A DNA stretch of 52,634 nt from Thermus caliditerrae (GTDB lineage Bacteria; Deinococcota; Deinococci; Deinococcales; Thermaceae), in the NCBI RefSeq assembly GCF_021462525.1, contig NZ_JAKEDT010000014.1, forward strand, positions 4,961-57,594, in the 5' to 3' direction. A program made the position numbers and the translations under genes. The notes below the pieces were generated by a model that worked only from the letters and a program-made list of their open reading frames with translations, searched no databases and was not told where the DNA came from. Shown piece after piece: positions 19,304 through 28,744 of the stretch; position 1 is the stretch's first letter, and the number at the start of each line of letters is the position of its first letter.

Positions 19304-21157
19304 ATGGCAAAGGCAGTAGGCATTGACCTGGGAACGACCAACAGCGTGATTGCCGTCATGGAGGGCGGCAAGCCCGTGGTTCTGGAAAACGCCGAGGGGG
19401 AGCGCACCACCCCCAGCGTGGTGGCCTTCCGGGATGGCGAAACCCTGGTGGGCCGCATGGCCAAGCGCCAGGCAGTCCTAAACCCGGAGGGCACCGTTTT
19501 TGAGATCAAGCGCTTCATCGGCCGCCGTTTTGAGGAGGTGCAGGAGGAGGCCAAGCGGGTGCCCTACAAGGTGGTCCCCGGGCCCGATGGCGGGGTGAGG
19601 GTGGAGATCAAGGGCAAGCTCTACACCCCCGAGGAGATCAGCGCCATGGTCCTCCGCAAGCTGGTGGAGGACGCCTCCAAGAAGCTGGGTGAGAAGATCA
19701 CCAAGGCGGTGATCACCGTGCCCGCCTACTTCAACAACGCCCAGCGGGAGGCCACGGCCAACGCTGGGCGCATCGCGGGCCTCGAGGTCCTGCGCATCAT
19801 CAACGAGCCCACCGCGGCCGCCTTGGCCTACGGCCTGGACAAGAAGGGGAACGAGACCGTCTTGGTCTTCGACCTGGGGGGCGGCACCTTTGACGTGACG
19901 GTGCTGGAGATCGGCGAAGGGGTCTTTGAGGTGAAGTCCACCTCCGGGGACACCCACCTGGGCGGCAGCGACATGGACCACGCCATCGTGAACTGGCTGG
20001 CCGAGGAGTTCAAGCGGGAGTACGGGGTGGACCTCAAGGCGGACCGCCAGGCCCTCCAGCGCCTCATCGAGGCGGCGGAAAAGGCCAAGATCGAGCTTTC
20101 CAGCACCTTGGAAACCACGATAAGCCTCCCCTTCATCGCCCTGGACCCCGCCAGCAAGACGCCCCTGCACCTGGAGAAGCGGCTCACCCGGGCCAAGTTT
20201 GAGGAGCTGATCGAGCCCCTTCTGAAGCGCCTCCGCGCGCCTGTGGAGCAGGCCCTGAAGGACGCGGGGCTCTCCCCGAGCCAGATCGACGAGGTCATCC
20301 TGGTGGGCGGGGCCACCCGGGTGCCCGCGGTGCAGCGGGTGGTGAAGGAGCTTTTGGGCAAGGAGCCCAACCGCTCCGTGAACCCCGACGAGGTGGTGGC
20401 CATGGGGGCCGCCATCCAGGCTGGGGTGCTGATGGGCGAGGTGCGGGACGTGGTCCTCCTGGACGTCACCCCCCTCTCCTTGGGGGTGGAGACCAAGGGC
20501 GGGGTGATGACCGTCCTCATCCCCCGGAACACCACCATCCCCACCCGCAAGTGCGAGATCTTCACCACCGCAGAGCACAACCAGACGGCGGTGGAGGTCC
20601 ACGTCCTCCAGGGCGAGCGCCCCATGGCCCAAGACAACAAGAGCCTGGGCCGCTTCCGCCTCGAGGGCATCCCCCCCATGCCCGCCGGGGTACCGCAGAT
20701 CGAGGTCTGCTTTGACATCGACGCCAACGGCATCCTCCACGTGACCGCCAAGGAGAAATCCACCGGCAAGGAAGCCTCCATCACCATCCAGAACACCACC
20801 ACCCTCTCGGAAGAGGAGATCCAGCGCATGATCGAGGAGGCCCAGCGCCACGCAGAGGAGGACCGCCGCCGCAAGGAGCATGCCGAGCTCAAGAACGCCC
20901 TGGACACCGCCCGCATCCAGGCCGAGCGGCTTCTTGGGGAAAAGCAAGGCACCCCCGAGGCCCGCTCCCGCCTGGAGGCCGCGGTCCAGCGGGCCAAGGA
21001 GCTGGTGGAAAAGGACGCTTCCGACCCTGAACTGAAGGCGGCCACCCAGGAGCTCTTGCAGGCGGTGGAGGCCTACGAGAAAAGCGCCTCGACCCCTGGG
21101 GCCTCGGGCCGCGGCCCCGACGACGTCATCGACGCCGACTACAAGCCCGCCGAGTAA
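19304..21157 (+). CDS. dnaK: Chaperone protein DnaK (Hsp70)
   Basis: ATP-driven chaperone; 617 residues from [20 protein letters not shown]. Hsp70 signatures are clear: [37 protein letters not shown], the linker region [18 protein letters not shown], the substrate-binding beta domain, and a charged lid ending in [14 protein letters not shown]. The frame extends to an upstream ATG at 19280, but GAGGTGAGG sits just before the ATG at 19304. It is the first gene of dnaK-grpE-dnaJ-dafA. In Thermus thermophilus DnaK is known to form a stable complex with DnaJ and DafA. Confidence 0.98.
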   Translation: MAKAVGIDLGTTNSVIAVMEGGKPVVLENAEGERTTPSVVAFRDGETLVGRMAKRQAVLNPEGTVFEIKRFIGRRFEEVQEEAKRVPYKVVPGPDGGVRVEIKGKLYTPEEISAMVLRKLVEDASKKLGEKITKAVITVPAYFNNAQREATANAGRIAGLEVLRIINEPTAAALAYGLDKKGNETVLVFDLGGGTFDVTVLEIGEGVFEVKSTSGDTHLGGSDMDHAIVNWLAEEFKREYGVDLKADRQALQRLIEAAEKAKIELSSTLETTISLPFIALDPASKTPLHLEKRLTRAKFEELIEPLLKRLRAPVEQALKDAGLSPSQIDEVILVGGATRVPAVQRVVKELLGKEPNRSVNPDEVVAMGAAIQAGVLMGEVRDVVLLDVTPLSLGVETKGGVMTVLIPRNTTIPTRKCEIFTTAEHNQTAVEVHVLQGERPMAQDNKSLGRFRLEGIPPMPAGVPQIEVCFDIDANGILHVTAKEKSTGKEASITIQNTTTLSEEEIQRMIEEAQRHAEEDRRRKEHAELKNALDTARIQAERLLGEKQGTPEARSRLEAAVQRAKELVEKDASDPELKAATQELLQAVEAYEKSASTPGASGRGPDDVIDADYKPAE

Positions 21158-21171
21158 GGGGGGCTTGGCCT

Positions 21172-21195
21172 GGCCCCGCCCTCCCAGGCGGGGCC
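21172..21195 (+). terminator. Intercistronic hairpin dnaK-grpE
   Basis: Perfect stem GGCCCCGCC/GGCGGGGCC with a 6-base loop and no T-run, between dnaK and grpE. It probably lowers downstream expression or protects the dnaK message, giving excess DnaK over GrpE. The identical stem occurs at 28280-28301. Confidence 0.5.
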
Positions 21196-21211
21196 CCCAC
21201 CGGGAGGAAGC

Positions 21212-21766
21212 ATGGAGAAAGAGCAAGAACACCTGCAAGCCGAGCAGGCCTCGAGGGTGGAAGAAGACCTCCAGGCGGTGGCCCAAGAGGCCCAAGCCTT
21301 GGAAGAGCGCCTCAAGGCCGCCGAGGAGGAGCTTACCGCCTTCAAAGACCGCTACCTGCGCCTCCTCGCCGATTTTGACAACTACCGCAAGCGCATGGAG
21401 GAGGAGCTGAAGGCCCGGGAGCAGGAGGGCCTCCTCAAGGCCCTGCGGGCGCTTTTACCCATCCTGGACGACCTGGACCGGGCCCTGGAGTTCGCCCAGG
21501 CCAACCCCGAAAGCATCCTCCAGGGGGTCAAGGCCGTGCGGGAAGGTTTCTTCCGCATCCTGGCGGGGATGGGAGTGGAGGAGGTGCCGGGAGAGGGAGA
21601 GGCCTTCAACCCCCGCTACCACGAGGCCATCGGCCTCCTCCCCGGGGAGCCCGGCAAGGTGGCCCGGGTCTTCCAGCGGGGCTTCCGCCTGGGGGAGGCC
21701 CTGGTGCGCCCGGCACGGGTGGCGGTGGGAGAGGAGAAAAACCCTGAGGAAGAGGGCGTGGAGTAG
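21212..21766 (+). CDS. grpE: Nucleotide exchange factor GrpE
   Basis: Releases ADP from DnaK. The 184-residue product has a long N-terminal coiled coil (residues about 1-60, rich in E, A and L heptads), then YLRLLADFDNYRKRMEEE, the GrpE helix signature, and a C-terminal beta domain with EGEAFNPRYHEAIGLLPGEP and [30 protein letters not shown] precedes the ATG. dnaJ follows after 3 bases. Confidence 0.96.
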   Translation: MEKEQEHLQAEQASRVEEDLQAVAQEAQALEERLKAAEEELTAFKDRYLRLLADFDNYRKRMEEELKAREQEGLLKALRALLPILDDLDRALEFAQANPESILQGVKAVREGFFRILAGMGVEEVPGEGEAFNPRYHEAIGLLPGEPGKVARVFQRGFRLGEALVRPARVAVGEEKNPEEEGVE

Positions 21767-21769
21767 GCC

Positions 21770-22609
21770 ATGAAGGACTACTACGCCATTCTGGGCGTTC
21801 CGAGAAACGCCACGCAGGAGGAGATCAAGCGGGCCTACAAGCGCCTGGCCCGCCAGTACCACCCCGACGTCAATAAGAGCCCTGAGGCGGAGGAGCGGTT
21901 CAAGGAGATCAACGAGGCCTACGCCGTCCTTTCCGACCCGGAAAAGCGCAAGCTCTACGACACCTACGGCACCGCCACCCCACCCCCGCCCCCACCCCCC
22001 GGGGGGTACGACTTCTCGGGGTTTGAGGTGGAGGACTTCTCCGACTTCTTCCAGGAGCTCTTCGGCGGGGGGCTCTTTGGGGGCATGGGCCGCAGGGCCC
22101 GTCCCCGGAAAGGCCGCGTTCTCCGGGCCGAGCTGGCCCTGACCCTGGAGGAGGCCTTCTGGGGCGGGGAAAAGGTGCTGGAGGTGGGAGGCAGGCGCGT
22201 TTCCGTGAAGATCCCTCCTGGGGTCCAGGAGGGAAGCGTCCTGCGCCTTCCCGGCATGGGGGGCCCTGGGGAGCCGCCGGGGGACCTTCTCCTCACCGTG
22301 CGGCTCCTCCCCCACCCCGTGTTCCGCCTCGAGGGCCAGGATCTCTACGCCACCTTGGACGTGCCTGCGCCCATCGCCGTGGTGGGGGGCAAGGTGCGGG
22401 CCCCTACCCTGGAAGGCCCGGTGGAGGTCACCATCCCCCCTAAGACCCAGGCGGGAAGGAAGCTTAGGCTCAAGGGCAAGGGCTTCCCCGAGCCCCATGG
22501 CCGGGGCGACCTCTACCTGGAGGTGCGCATCGTCATCCCCGAGCATCTCTCCCCGGAGGAGGAAGCCCTTTGGCGGAAGCTAGCGGAGGTGCACCATGCT
22601 CGCGCGTAG
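21770..22609 (+). CDS. dnaJ: DnaJ co-chaperone, short form without zinc fingers
   Basis: A 279-residue Hsp40. The J domain (residues 1-70) has the HPD motif in [10 protein letters not shown] short Gly/Pro/Phe-rich linker with seven prolines follows ([20 protein letters not shown]). The C-terminal beta domains follow directly: there is no CXXCXGXG zinc region, so this is a type II/CbpA-like DnaJ, as known for Thermus. It stimulates DnaK ATPase and delivers substrates. It overlaps dafA by 14 bases. Confidence 0.95.
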   Translation: MKDYYAILGVPRNATQEEIKRAYKRLARQYHPDVNKSPEAEERFKEINEAYAVLSDPEKRKLYDTYGTATPPPPPPPGGYDFSGFEVEDFSDFFQELFGGGLFGGMGRRARPRKGRVLRAELALTLEEAFWGGEKVLEVGGRRVSVKIPPGVQEGSVLRLPGMGGPGEPPGDLLLTVRLLPHPVFRLEGQDLYATLDVPAPIAVVGGKVRAPTLEGPVEVTIPPKTQAGRKLRLKGKGFPEPHGRGDLYLEVRIVIPEHLSPEEEALWRKLAEVHHARA

Positions 22610-22832
22610 CGAGTGGCTCTCCCTCGAGACCCTGGCGGCCTACGGCCTCTCCTTGGGCGCGGTGCGGGCCTACGTGGAGATCGGCTTTGTGGAGCCCTTG
22701 GAAGTGGGGGATGCTTGGTACTTCCGGGAAGAGGACCTTTTCCGCATGCTCAAGGCGGAGCGCATCCGCCGCGACCTGGGGGCCAACCTCATCGGGGCCG
22801 CCCTGGTGGTGGAGATCCTGGAGCGCCGCTAA
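22596..22832 (+). CDS. dafA: DnaK-DnaJ assembly factor DafA (CbpM/HspR-like fold)
   Basis: Exactly 78 residues and located directly after dnaJ, as known for Thermus DafA, which joins DnaK and DnaJ in a resting complex. The sequence looks like a MerR-type winged helix: [20 protein letters not shown] (helix-turn-helix), [20 protein letters not shown] (wing), then [20 protein letters not shown], which parallels the end of HspR and CbpM. So it may descend from a DNA-binding heat-shock repressor. DNA binding by DafA is only inference, but see the HAIR-like sites at clpB and at 28796. Confidence 0.9.
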   Translation: MLARSEWLSLETLAAYGLSLGAVRAYVEIGFVEPLEVGDAWYFREEDLFRMLKAERIRRDLGANLIGAALVVEILERR

Positions 22833-22943
22833 ACCGGGACATCCTTACTTTTCCCTTCCCCCTACAATAGGGCTAAAGCGCTTCCTTCCTCTCGGTCCGC
22901 GCGTTCCCCCTCTCCCTATCTCCCAGAGTTCATTTACAACTAT

Positions 22944-22978
22944 CTTGACATTAGCTTTATCAAGCGATATGCTTGAGT
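22944..22978 (+). promoter_or_regulatory. clpB promoter with HAIR-like triple element
   Basis: Sigma-A promoter TTGACA (22945-22950), 17-base spacer, TATGCT (22968-22973). Overlaid on it are three 7-base units with 7-base gaps: CTTGACA, TATCAAG, CTTGAGT. The first two have the order and spacing of the HspR operator (CTTGAGT-N7-ACTCAAG), and the last is identical to a HAIR half-site. The element covers both the -35 and -10 boxes, so binding would repress. Confidence 0.65.
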
Positions 22979-22996
22979 TAGCAGGAGGCAAGGGGT

Positions 22997-25561
22997 ATGA
23001 ACCTGGAACGCTGGACACAAGCCGCCCGCGAAACCCTGGCCCAGGCGCAGGTCCTGGCCCGGCAGATGCAGCACCAAGCCATCGACCTGCCCCACCTTTG
23101 GGCGGTGCTCCTGCGGGATCCCTCCGGCCTGGCCTGGAGGCTTTTGGAAAAGGCCGGGGTAGACCCCAAGGCCTTGAAGGAGAGCCAAGAGAAGGAGCTT
23201 GCCCGCCTGCCCCGGGTGGAGGGGGCGGAGGGCGGGCAGTACCTGACCCCCCGGCTCTCCGGGGTTTTTGGCCGGGCCGAGGCCCTCATGGAGGAGCTTA
23301 AGGACCGCTTCGTGGCCCTGGACACCCTGGTCCTGGCCCTGGCGGAGGCCACCCCCGGCCTCCCAGGGCTGGAAGCCTTGAAGAAGGCCCTGCAAGAACT
23401 CAGAGGAGGTAAGACCGTGCAGACGGAACACGCGGAAAGCACCTACAACGCCCTGGAGCAGTACGGCATCGACCTGACCCGGCTCGCCGCCGAGGGCAAG
23501 CTGGACCCGGTCATCGGCCGCGACGAGGAGATAAGGCGCACCATCCAGATCCTCCTCCGCCGCACCAAGAACAACCCCGTGCTCATCGGCGAGCCGGGGG
23601 TGGGCAAAACCGCCATCGTGGAGGGCCTGGCCCAGCGGATCGTGAAGGGGGATGTGCCGGAAGGCTTAAAGGGCAAGCGCATCATCTCCTTGCAGATGGG
23701 CTCCCTGCTGGCCGGAGCCAAGTACCGGGGGGAGTTTGAGGAGCGCCTGAAGGCGGTGATCCAGGAGGTGGTGCAAAGCCAAGGGGAGATCATCCTCTTC
23801 ATCGACGAGCTCCACACCGTGGTGGGCGCGGGTAAAGCCGAAGGTGCGGTGGATGCGGGCAACATGCTGAAGCCCGCCCTGGCCCGGGGGGAGCTCAGGC
23901 TCATCGGGGCCACCACCCTGGACGAGTACCGGGAGATCGAGAAGGACCCCGCCCTGGAAAGGCGCTTCCAGCCCGTCTACGTGGACGAGCCCAGCGTGGA
24001 GGACACCATCTCCATCCTGCGGGGCATCAAGGAGAAGTACGAGGTGCACCACGGGGTGCGCATCTCCGACCCGGCCATCGTGGCGGCGGCGGTCCTCTCC
24101 CACCGCTACATCACGGAAAGGCGCCTCCCCGACAAGGCCATCGACCTCATCGATGAGGCGGCGGCCCGCCTGCGCATGGCCCTGGAAAGCGCCCCAGAGG
24201 CCATCGATACCCTGGAGCGCAAGAAGCTCCAGCTGGAGATTGAGCGTGAGGCCCTCAAGAAGGAGAAGGACCCCGACTCCCTGGAGCGCCTGAAGGCCAT
24301 CGAAGGGGAGATCGCCACCCTCACCCAGGAGATCGAAAAGCTCAAAAGGGAGTGGGAGGCGGAGCGGGAAGTCCTGAAGCGGCTCCGCGAGGCCCAGCAC
24401 CGCCTGGACGAGGTAAGGCGGCAGATCGAGCTGGCCGAACGCCAGTACGATCTGAACCGGGCCGCCGAGCTCCGCTACGGGGAGCTTCCCCGCCTCGAGG
24501 CCGAGGTGGAAGCCCTTTCCGAGCAACTTAAAAACGCCCGCTTCGTGCGCCTGGAGGTGACGGAGGAGGACATTGCCGAGGTGGTCTCCCGCTGGACGGG
24601 GATCCCCGTGGCCAAACTCCTGGAAGGAGAAAGGGAGAAGCTTTTGCGCCTGGAGGACGAGCTCCACAAGCGGGTGGTGGGCCAGGAAGAGGCCATCCGC
24701 GCCGTGGCCGACGCCATAAGGCGGGCCCGGGCGGGCCTCAAGGACCCGAACCGCCCCATCGGGAGCTTCCTCTTCCTGGGCCCCACGGGGGTGGGCAAGA
24801 CCGAGCTGGCCAAGACCCTGGCCGCCACCCTCTTCGACACCGAGGAGGCCATGGTGCGCATCGACATGACGGAGTACATGGAAAAGCACGCCGTTTCCCG
24901 CCTCATCGGGGCCCCGCCCGGCTACGTGGGCTACGAGGAGGGGGGGCAGCTCACCGAGGCGGTTCGGCGGCGGCCCTACACCGTCATCCTCTTTGACGAG
25001 ATCGAGAAAGCCCACCCCGACGTCTTCAACATCCTCCTGCAGATCCTGGACGACGGCCGCCTCACCGACTCCCACGGGCGCACGGTGGACTTCCGCAACA
25101 CCGTCATCATCCTCACCTCCAACCTGGGTAGCCCCTTGATCCTCGAGGGCATCCAAAAGGGCTGGCCCTACGAGCGCATCCGGGAGGAGGTCTTCACCGT
25201 CTTGCAACGGCACTTCCGCCCCGAGTTCCTGAACCGCCTGGACGAGATCGTGGTCTTCAGGCCCCTCACCAAGGAGCAGATCCGCGAGATCGTGGAGATC
25301 CAGCTCCAGGGCCTCCGGGCTCGCCTGGCGGAGAAGCGCATCACCCTGGAGCTCACCGAAGGGGCCAAGGACTTCCTGGCCGAAAGGGGCTTCGACCCCG
25401 TCTTCGGCGCCCGGCCTCTCAAGCGGGTGATCGGGCGGGAGCTGGAAACCCCCCTGGCCAAGAAGATCCTGGCCGGAGAGGTGAAGGAAGGCGACAAGGT
25501 GGTGGTGGACGCAGGTCCCTCGGGCCTTACCTTCCGCACCACCGAGCCCATAGAGGCGTAG
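22997..25561 (+). CDS. clpB: ATP-dependent disaggregase ClpB (Hsp104)
   Basis: Dissolves aggregates together with DnaK. The 854 residues match Thermus ClpB. Domains in order: N-domain (1-140); AAA-1 with Walker [10 protein letters not shown] near 198 and Walker [12 protein letters not shown]; the coiled-coil middle domain (about 390-520) rich in E, K and R; AAA-2 with Walker [10 protein letters not shown] near 595 and sensor region [19 protein letters not shown] at 22984 serves the ATG at 22997. The internal AGAGGAGGTAAGACCGTG near residue 140 resembles the start of the N-terminally truncated ClpB form of other bacteria, but its use here is not shown. Confidence 0.98.
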   Translation: MNLERWTQAARETLAQAQVLARQMQHQAIDLPHLWAVLLRDPSGLAWRLLEKAGVDPKALKESQEKELARLPRVEGAEGGQYLTPRLSGVFGRAEALMEELKDRFVALDTLVLALAEATPGLPGLEALKKALQELRGGKTVQTEHAESTYNALEQYGIDLTRLAAEGKLDPVIGRDEEIRRTIQILLRRTKNNPVLIGEPGVGKTAIVEGLAQRIVKGDVPEGLKGKRIISLQMGSLLAGAKYRGEFEERLKAVIQEVVQSQGEIILFIDELHTVVGAGKAEGAVDAGNMLKPALARGELRLIGATTLDEYREIEKDPALERRFQPVYVDEPSVEDTISILRGIKEKYEVHHGVRISDPAIVAAAVLSHRYITERRLPDKAIDLIDEAAARLRMALESAPEAIDTLERKKLQLEIEREALKKEKDPDSLERLKAIEGEIATLTQEIEKLKREWEAEREVLKRLREAQHRLDEVRRQIELAERQYDLNRAAELRYGELPRLEAEVEALSEQLKNARFVRLEVTEEDIAEVVSRWTGIPVAKLLEGEREKLLRLEDELHKRVVGQEEAIRAVADAIRRARAGLKDPNRPIGSFLFLGPTGVGKTELAKTLAATLFDTEEAMVRIDMTEYMEKHAVSRLIGAPPGYVGYEEGGQLTEAVRRRPYTVILFDEIEKAHPDVFNILLQILDDGRLTDSHGRTVDFRNTVIILTSNLGSPLILEGIQKGWPYERIREEVFTVLQRHFRPEFLNRLDEIVVFRPLTKEQIREIVEIQLQGLRARLAEKRITLELTEGAKDFLAERGFDPVFGARPLKRVIGRELETPLAKKILAGEVKEGDKVVVDAGPSGLTFRTTEPIEA

Positions 25562-25573
25562 AAAGGAGGCCCC

Positions 25574-25963
25574 ATGGACGTGGCGGAGGTGCTCAAGAAG
25601 GCCTACCAGGACGAACTTTTGGATGCCCTTCGGGCGGAGAGGGCCGCGGAGGGGGTGCCCTACCCCCACCTGAAGGCCCTCCTCCTGGAGGTGGCCAAGC
25701 GGGAGCGGACCCACGCCGAGGCCCTGGCGGAGGCTCTCCACCGCTGGAAGGTTCCCATTCCACCCACCCCTAGGGTGGAGGAAGCCGGATGGGAGGCCAT
25801 GCTCCGCCTTCTCTCCGAAGAAGGCTTTGATCGGGCCTACTACCTGGAAAGCACCTTCCCCGACCCGGAGCTGGAAGCCCTCTTCACCCGGTTGGGCCAG
25901 GAGGAGAGCCTCAACCAAGAGGCCGTGCGCAAGGTGGTGGCCCTTTTGGGAGGTGGTCTATGA
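25574..25963 (+). CDS. Ferritin-like (rubrerythrin-type) four-helix protein
   Basis: A 129-residue all-helical protein. KAYQDELLDALRAER and VAKRERTHAEALAEALHR provide an E and ExxH pair, and ESTFPDPELEALFTRLGQEE continues the fold, so a diiron site is plausible but not complete by eye. It begins 12 bases after clpB, with AGGAGG before the ATG, and overlaps the next gene by 4 bases (ATGA). Placement in the clpB operon suggests an oxidative or heat stress role. The function is not established. Confidence 0.7.
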   Translation: MDVAEVLKKAYQDELLDALRAERAAEGVPYPHLKALLLEVAKRERTHAEALAEALHRWKVPIPPTPRVEEAGWEAMLRLLSEEGFDRAYYLESTFPDPELEALFTRLGQEESLNQEAVRKVVALLGGGL

Positions 25964-27144
25964 TCGGGAAGGAAGACGTTCGGCGCATCAAGGAAAGCCT
26001 GGCCCTCGAGGAAGGGCCGGTCCTCTCCCTCTACTTGGACATCAACCCTGCCAAGCCGGAAAACAGCAACCGGGCCTACGCCCTAAGGGCCAAGGATGCC
26101 ATGAAGGCCCTGGGGGTGGCCAAAGAACTCCAGGAAAGGGTCCTGGAGGTGCTGAAGAACCAGGTCCTCGAGGCCAAGACCGCCGTGTTCTTCGTGGGAG
26201 AAAAGCTCTTTGAAACCCTGCTCCTCCAGGTGGAGCTCCCCTTGGTCTCCAGCCTCAAAACCACCTTCCTGGGAGAGGAAGAGCATCGCCTCCTCACGGA
26301 CGGCGCCCTGGCCCACTACGGCGAACCCTTCCTCCTGCCCCTTCTCTATGCCCTGGACGAGTACGAGCGCTACGGCGTGGTCTACTTGGACCAGGAGCGC
26401 TGGCGGGTCTTCGAGATCTTCTTGGGCGAGGTGGCGGAGGTGGGCGACGCCTTCTTGGCCCTGGACACGGAAGCCTGGCGCAGGCTCTCCCTGGACGCCC
26501 CCGGGCGGCGCTTCAACCTGGGGGGCATCTCCCGGGGCGGAGCCGGCCAGGACCTCTTCGCCAAGCGCCTGGCCGCCTGGGAGGAGCGCTTTTACAAGAC
26601 CCTGAGCCACGAGCTGGAAAAGATGGTCCAGGAAAAAGGGTTCACCCGCCTGGTGCTCATGGGTCCGGAGGAGCACACCAAGCTCTTCCTGGGCTACCTG
26701 CCCAAGCGCCTGAAGGAAAGGGTGGTCACCCTCCTGCCCTCCTTGCCCCACCCTGGAGCCACGCCGGGCGAGGTGCTCAAGCGGCTGGAGCCCGTTTTGG
26801 AGGAAGCAGAGCGCCGGGGAGAGGTAGAACTCCTGAAGAAGCTTGAAGAAGCCTATCCCAAGGCGGTCTTTGGCCCGGAGGTCCTGGAAAGGGTTCAGGA
26901 GGGCCGGGTGGAGCTCTGGGTGCTTCCCTGGCACCTGGACCAGGCCGTGTACGCCTGCGATGGCGTGTTCTTCTCCGAAGAGGCCAGGGCCTTAGCTTAC
27001 TGCCAGAACCCCGAGGCCAAGCCCCTGGCCCTGATCCTGCCCGAACTGGCGGCGGGCTACGCCGCCAAGCTGGAGTTCGTGCGGGGAGAAGCGGAGAAGG
27101 AGCTTCTGGAGCGCGGAGGCATGGCCGCGCTCCTGAGGTGGTGA
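25960..27144 (+). CDS. eRF1-like protein (bacterial archaeo-eukaryotic release-factor/VLRF1-like family)
   Basis: A 394-residue protein with the three-part layout of archaeo-eukaryotic peptide release factors. The N-terminal domain begins with VLSLYLDINPAK. The middle RNase H-like region holds a glycine-rich loop SRGGAGQDLF (GGAGQ at 193-197), comparable to the GGQ loop that enters the peptidyl transferase centre, followed by a long helix and GFTRLVLMGPEEHTKLFLGY. The C-terminal L7Ae-like part contains ELWVLPWHLDQAVYACDGVF. Family assignment is by pattern only. The clpB-hsp20 context suggests peptidyl-tRNA hydrolysis on stalled ribosomes under heat stress. Confidence 0.7.
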   Translation: MIGKEDVRRIKESLALEEGPVLSLYLDINPAKPENSNRAYALRAKDAMKALGVAKELQERVLEVLKNQVLEAKTAVFFVGEKLFETLLLQVELPLVSSLKTTFLGEEEHRLLTDGALAHYGEPFLLPLLYALDEYERYGVVYLDQERWRVFEIFLGEVAEVGDAFLALDTEAWRRLSLDAPGRRFNLGGISRGGAGQDLFAKRLAAWEERFYKTLSHELEKMVQEKGFTRLVLMGPEEHTKLFLGYLPKRLKERVVTLLPSLPHPGATPGEVLKRLEPVLEEAERRGEVELLKKLEEAYPKAVFGPEVLERVQEGRVELWVLPWHLDQAVYACDGVFFSEEARALAYCQNPEAKPLALILPELAAGYAAKLEFVRGEAEKELLERGGMAALLRW

Positions 27145-27157
27145 GGAGGTGAGGAAG

Positions 27158-27574
27158 ATGGTGCGGTTTGATCCTTTTAGGGAGCTGGAGGAGTTGCAGG
27201 AGCGTTTGGCAAGGGTCTTCGGCGCCACCCCCCAGCAGGGGCCCAGGGTGTACGCCCCGCCGGTGGACGTGCTGGAGGACGAGGCAGGCCTGCACGTGCT
27301 GGTCTACCTTCCCGGGGTGGACCCCGAGAAGGTGGAGGTGGTGGCCGAGGAAGGCGTGCTTTCCGTGAAGGCGGAGCGGCCCTTCGAGAAGCGGGAGAAC
27401 GTGACCTACCACCGCCTGGAAGGCCCCTACGGCACCTTCGCCCGGAACTTCAACGTGCCTAGCACCTTTGACCTCTCCCGGGTGCAGGCCCGCTTCCGCC
27501 ACGGGGTCTTGCACCTCCTCGTGCCCAAGGCCGAGGAAAGCAAGCCCAAGAGGATCCAGGTGCAGGTGGAATAG
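27158..27574 (+). CDS. Small heat shock protein, Hsp20/alpha-crystallin (first copy)
   Basis: An ATP-independent holdase of 138 residues. N-terminal arm MVRFDPFRELEELQERLARV; the alpha-crystallin domain runs from YAPPVDVLEDEAGLHVLVYL through GVDPEKVEVVAEEGVLSVKAE to RVQARFRHGVLHLLVPKAE, with the conserved GVL; the C-terminal PKRIQVQVE carries the I-x-V anchoring motif. The frame starts at a GTG at 27149, but GAGGAGGTGAGG is correctly spaced for the ATG at 27158. It follows the eRF1-like gene directly. Confidence 0.93.
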   Translation: MVRFDPFRELEELQERLARVFGATPQQGPRVYAPPVDVLEDEAGLHVLVYLPGVDPEKVEVVAEEGVLSVKAERPFEKRENVTYHRLEGPYGTFARNFNVPSTFDLSRVQARFRHGVLHLLVPKAEESKPKRIQVQVE

Positions 27575-27584
27575 GAGGTGAGGT

Positions 27585-28271
27585 ATGCGGCGGACCACGC
27601 GGTACATCCTGGCCACTTCCAACCCCATGGGCGACCTCGAGGCCCTGGAGAAGCTGGTGAAGCTGGCCCCGGACACTGGGGCAGACGCCCTCGCCCTAGT
27701 GGGCAACCTCATGCCCAAGACGGCGAAAAGCCGCGACTACGCCGCCTTCTTCCGCATCCTTTCCGAGGCTCATCTCCCCACCGCCTACATCCCCGGGCCC
27801 CAGGACGCCCCCATCTGGGAATACCTCCGGGAGGCTGCCAACATCGAGCTGGTGCGGCCCGAGATGCGCAACGTCCACGAGACCTTCACCTTCTGGAAGG
27901 GACCCTACCTGGTGGCCGGAGTAGGCGGGGAGATCACCGATGACGGCGAGCCCGAGGAACACGAAGCCCTGCGCTACCCCGCCTGGGTGGCGGAATACCA
28001 CCTGAAGGCCCTTTGGGACCTGAAGGACTACCCCAAGATCTTCCTCTTCTACACCAATCCCTACCACAAGGGCCTTGGGGAAGGGGGGTCCCATGAGGTG
28101 GCCCACCTGGTCAAGACCCACAACCCCCTGGTGGTGATCACCGCCGGTAAGGGGCAGAAGCACGAGATGCTGGGGGCAAGCTGGGTGGTGGTGCCGGGCG
28201 ACCTCTCCGAGGGTGAGTACAGCCTCCTGGACCTGCGGGCGAGGAAGCTGGAAACCGGAAACGTGCGCTAG
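27585..28271 (+). CDS. Calcineurin-like phosphoesterase homologue with degenerate metal motifs
   Basis: 228 residues, equal to the length I recall for the Thermus structural-genomics protein TT1561. The fold is recognisable (YILATSNPMGDLEALEKLV, ALALVGNLMPKT, YIPGPQDAPIWEYL, VVITAGKGQKHEMLGASWVV). The canonical motifs D-x-H, GD, GNH and GHTH are changed to SNP, GN, GPQD and GKGQKH, so most metal ligands are missing. Probably a binding or sensor protein, or an enzyme with altered chemistry. It sits between two Hsp20 genes. GGAGGTGAGGT precedes the ATG. Confidence 0.75.
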   Translation: MRRTTRYILATSNPMGDLEALEKLVKLAPDTGADALALVGNLMPKTAKSRDYAAFFRILSEAHLPTAYIPGPQDAPIWEYLREAANIELVRPEMRNVHETFTFWKGPYLVAGVGGEITDDGEPEEHEALRYPAWVAEYHLKALWDLKDYPKIFLFYTNPYHKGLGEGGSHEVAHLVKTHNPLVVITAGKGQKHEMLGASWVVVPGDLSEGEYSLLDLRARKLETGNVR

Positions 28272-28279
28272 GCCCCGGG

Positions 28280-28301
28280 GGCCCCGCCTGAAGGCGGGGC
28301 C
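28280..28301 (+). terminator. Intercistronic hairpin before second hsp20
   Basis: Stem GGCCCCGCC/GGCGGGGCC with loop TGAA, the same 9-bp stem as between dnaK and grpE. No T-run follows; CTATGCTCC follows, which contains a possible -10 TATGCT for the next gene. Confidence 0.5.
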
Positions 28302-28325
28302 CTATGCTCCTAAAAGGAGGTCAAG

Positions 28326-28739
28326 ATGTTGGAGAAGCTTTGGCCCTTCGGCCGGAACCGGGTGCGCAAGGCCTTTGAGGAAGCTTTGGAAAAGGCCTTT
28401 AAGGAGACGGGGGAGCTCCTGGAGCCCCTTTCCGAGTTGCAGGAGCACGAGGACCACTACCTCCTCCGGGTGGAGGTGCCGGGCTTGGGCCCCGAGAACC
28501 TGGAGGTGCGCCTGGAAGGGGACCAGCTGGTGGTGGAGGGAGAAAAGCGGGAGGAAAAGCGCACCAAGCACCTCTCAGAAATCGTCTACGGCAGGATCTA
28601 CCGCGCTTATCTCCTCCCCAAGGACGCCAAGAAGGAAGGCCTCGAGGCCAAGCTCCACAAGGGCGTGCTGGAGGTGAGAATCCCCCGGGAGAAGCGCCCC
28701 CCTGAGCCTCCGGTGAGGATCCCCGTGCAAGAAGGCTAA
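28326..28739 (+). CDS. Small heat shock protein, Hsp20/alpha-crystallin (second copy)
   Basis: 137 residues, clearly divergent from the first copy: the N-terminus MLEKLWPFGRNRVRKAFEEA is positively charged. The alpha-crystallin core is HEDHYLLRVEVPGLGPENLE to KLHKGVLEVRIPREKRP, and the tail PVRIPVQEG holds an I-P-V motif. AAAGGAGGTCAAG gives a strong ribosome binding site. It is the last gene of the clpB operon and is followed by a perfect terminator. Two different Hsp20s may form mixed oligomers. Confidence 0.92.
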   Translation: MLEKLWPFGRNRVRKAFEEALEKAFKETGELLEPLSELQEHEDHYLLRVEVPGLGPENLEVRLEGDQLVVEGEKREEKRTKHLSEIVYGRIYRAYLLPKDAKKEGLEAKLHKGVLEVRIPREKRPPEPPVRIPVQEG

Positions 28740-28744
28740 GAGAT

